A stretch of DNA of 64,000 nucleotides, taken from contig NZ_CP082945.1 of assembly GCF_019933235.1 (NCBI RefSeq), positions 1,798,001 to 1,862,000 on the forward strand. The letters are read 5' to 3'. The position numbers and the translations under genes were made by a program. Shown one piece after another: positions 62,447 to 64,000 of this stretch (positions within the stretch are counted from its first letter, which is position 1; each line of letters begins with the position of its first letter). The notes beneath the pieces were generated by a model that saw nothing but the letters and a program-made list of their open reading frames with translations, was not told the DNA's origin and searched no databases. This DNA comes from Streptomyces angustmyceticus (GTDB lineage: Bacteria; Actinomycetota; Actinomycetes; Streptomycetales; Streptomycetaceae).

Positions 62447-63565
62447 GTGTCGCCTTCCCAGCCCTCTTCCCCGCAGCCCGACCCGATAGCCGGACCGCCG
62501 GCCGACGGGGACGACGCGGCGCCCGCCGCGCTCACCGCCCGCGCCCCGCACGTCCCGGCCGACCGCCTGGTCGCCGAGATGGTGCCGCCGCCGCGCTTCC
62601 AGGGCGCCCGCTTCGACACCTACATCCCGGACCCGAAGCAGCCCAGCCAGGCCGAGGCCGTCCAGGTGCTGAGCGACTTCGCGGAGAGCATCGACGCCGG
62701 GCGGGCCGGCACGGGCAAGCGGCGCTGGTTCGCCAAGAAGCCCGCGGCTCCCCGGGGCCCGCGCGGCGTCTATCTGGACGGCGGCTACGGCGTCGGCAAG
62801 ACCCACCTGCTGGCCTCCCTGTGGCACGCCACCCCCGCCCCCGCCGAGCGCAAGGCGTTCGGCACGTTCGTCGAGCTGACCAACCTCGTCGGCGCGCTCG
62901 GCTTCCAGCAGACCGTCCGCACCCTCGGCGAGCACAAGCTGCTGTGCATCGACGAGTTCGAGCTGGACGACCCCGGCGACACGGTCCTGGTATCCACCCT
63001 GCTCGGCAAGCTGGTGGACGCCGGTGTGGCGCTGGCCGCCAGCTCCAACACGCTGCCCGGCAAGCTCGGCGAGGGCCGGTTCGCCGCCGCCGACTTCCTG
63101 CGGGAGATCCAGGGCCTCAGCGCCCACTTCCGCCCGCTGCGGATCGACGGCGAGGACTACCGCCACCGCGGCCTGCCCGAGGCGCCCGCCCCGTACGACG
63201 ACGAGACCGTCACCCGCGCGGCGTACCGCACCCCCGGTGCCTCGCTCGACGACTTCCCCTCCCTGTTGGAGCACCTGTCGAAGGTGCACCCCAGCCGCTA
63301 CGGCGCGATGTGCGACGGCATCGAGGCGGTCTGCCTCACCGACGTGCAGGCGGTGCCCGACCAGTCCACGGCGCTGCGCCTGGTGGTCCTGGCCGACCGG
63401 CTCTACGACCGTGAGGTGCCGGTGCTGACCTCCGGCAAGCCCTTCGACGAGCTGTTCAGCGAGGAGATGCTGCGCGGCGGCTACCGCAAGAAGTACTTCC
63501 GGGCCATCTCCCGGCTGACGGCTCTGGCACGCGACGCGGGCGCCCTGGTGGCCGACAAGTCCTAG
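62447..63565 (+). CDS. zapE: Cell division ATPase ZapE
   Basis: The 372-residue AFG1-like ATPase has Walker A GGYGVGKTH near residue 108, Walker B LLCIDEFELDDPG and SNTLPGKLGEGR, followed by FLREIQGLSAHF, as in the ZapE/AFG1 family. In proteobacteria it acts at the FtsZ ring under stress. Here it starts at GTG 62447 with no strong ribosome binding site. A terminator follows at 63572. Confidence 0.93.
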   Translation: MSPSQPSSPQPDPIAGPPADGDDAAPAALTARAPHVPADRLVAEMVPPPRFQGARFDTYIPDPKQPSQAEAVQVLSDFAESIDAGRAGTGKRRWFAKKPAAPRGPRGVYLDGGYGVGKTHLLASLWHATPAPAERKAFGTFVELTNLVGALGFQQTVRTLGEHKLLCIDEFELDDPGDTVLVSTLLGKLVDAGVALAASSNTLPGKLGEGRFAAADFLREIQGLSAHFRPLRIDGEDYRHRGLPEAPAPYDDETVTRAAYRTPGASLDDFPSLLEHLSKVHPSRYGAMCDGIEAVCLTDVQAVPDQSTALRLVVLADRLYDREVPVLTSGKPFDELFSEEMLRGGYRKKYFRAISRLTALARDAGALVADKS

Positions 63566-63571
63566 GCGACA

Positions 63572-63602
63572 CCGGGCCGCCGCCTGGTTCCCGGCGGCCC
63601 GG
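63572..63602. terminator. Hairpin terminator after zapE
   Basis: CCGGGCCGCC (63572-63581) pairs perfectly with GGCGGCCCGG (63593-63602) across an 11-base loop, starting six bases after the zapE stop. Confidence 0.8.
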
Positions 63603-63657
63603 CACCGTGGTACACACGAGCGGGTCACGTCACCTGTCCGCCAACAGGGAGTTGCCC

Positions 63658-64000
63658 ATGTCCGCGACACGACGTCAGATCCTGGCCAGAACCGGAGTGC
63701 TGGGGGCGGGGATCGCCTTCTCCGGCAGCCTCACCGAACTCTTCGCGGGGACCGCGACCGCCCGGAGCATGGGACAGCGCGGCTACGGCCCGCTGGTCCC
63801 CGACCCGCACGGCCTGCTCGACCTCCCCCGGGGCTTCCGCTACCGGGTCCTGTCCAGGGAAGGCGACCCGCTGCGCTCCGGCGAGGGCAAGGTCCCCGGC
63901 AACTGCGACGGCATGGCCGCCTTTCCCGGCGGTCACCGCGGCGGCACGTTCCTCGTCCGCAACCACGAGAACCGCACCGGCTCCCGCCAGGCCGTCCCCA
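63658..64000 (+). CDS. PhoX-type (DUF839) secreted phosphatase, N-terminal part
   Basis: The gene runs off the window; 114 codons are visible. A twin-arginine signal (TRRQILARTGVLGAGIAFSG) ends near residue 36. The mature part begins with GPLVPDPHGLLDLPRGFRYRVLS and includes NCDGMAAFPG and FLVRNHENR, which match DUF839/PhoX alkaline phosphatases exported by the Tat system with calcium and iron. It would release phosphate from organic phosphates outside the cell. The full length and ligands cannot be judged from this part. Confidence 0.85.
   Translation, partial: MSATRRQILARTGVLGAGIAFSGSLTELFAGTATARSMGQRGYGPLVPDPHGLLDLPRGFRYRVLSREGDPLRSGEGKVPGNCDGMAAFPGGHRGGTFLVRNHENRTGSRQAVP

Overview
The window is chromosomal DNA from a high-GC actinobacterium, almost certainly a Streptomyces. 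The base composition is strongly GC-biased, GTG starts are frequent, and same-strand genes are tightly coupled by ATGA or GTGA overlaps. Several families are typical of the genus: a SAV2148-type HEPN protein, a DUF1707-FHA protein, a class F-like sortase, a PucR-type regulator, and sugar ABC operons without their own ATPase. I see no rRNA, tRNA, CRISPR array, complete insertion sequence, prophage or plasmid origin.

From 1 to 10.7 kb there is a sortase tail, an acetyltransferase and one long sulfur-assimilation operon. The operon is preceded by a palindrome, a 27-residue leader peptide and a hairpin that together look like a cysteine attenuator. It encodes sulfite reductase, a CxxC mini-protein, APS reductase, APS kinase, the two sulfate adenylyltransferase subunits, a sulfonate ABC transporter and a sirohydrochlorin chelatase that supplies siroheme to the reductase. 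From 10.7 to 16.9 kb there is an alpha-glucoside ABC operon with a GH13 alpha-glucosidase, divergent from a LacI-type regulator, with a perfect palindromic operator between them.

From 17 to 28 kb is a more accessory stretch. It holds a DegT-type aminotransferase, a small acetyltransferase-like protein, a methyltransferase, a TetX-like flavoprotein monooxygenase, a luciferase-like oxidoreductase, an Asp/Glu racemase-superfamily enzyme, an orphan gene with foreign-looking codon use (23.8 kb), a processive-type glycosyltransferase, a dienelactone-hydrolase-like protein and a secreted subtilisin. From 28.4 to 33.6 kb there is a second sugar ABC operon without an ATPase, a small-molecule kinase and a DEDDh exonuclease. 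From 33.9 to 38.4 kb come an SDR enzyme, the HEPN protein, and a two-gene unit that looks like a copper amine oxidase split into a catalytic-domain protein and a separate N-domain protein.

From 38.5 to 49.5 kb is a glycogen-to-trehalose region (glgX, treY, treZ) interrupted by a TetM/OtrA-like ribosomal protection gene and a DUF1707-FHA gene. The ribosomal protection gene has a leader ORF and a hairpin that can hide its ribosome binding site, as expected for drug-sensed translational attenuation. From 49.5 to 64 kb are a DJ-1/PfpI protein, a PucR regulator with a palindrome at its start, a metallophosphoesterase coupled to a phosphopantetheinyl transferase, a sigma-like/transmembrane/NPCBM fusion, msrB, murC, a two-component system, an FtsX-type ABC exporter, a USP-like protein, a RibD-type reductase, zapE and the start of a PhoX-type phosphatase.

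The observations I rate most worth following up are the ribosomal-protection attenuator, the split amine oxidase, the sigma-like/NPCBM membrane fusion and the HEPN protein. Functions are assigned from protein motifs and family knowledge recalled without any database search.
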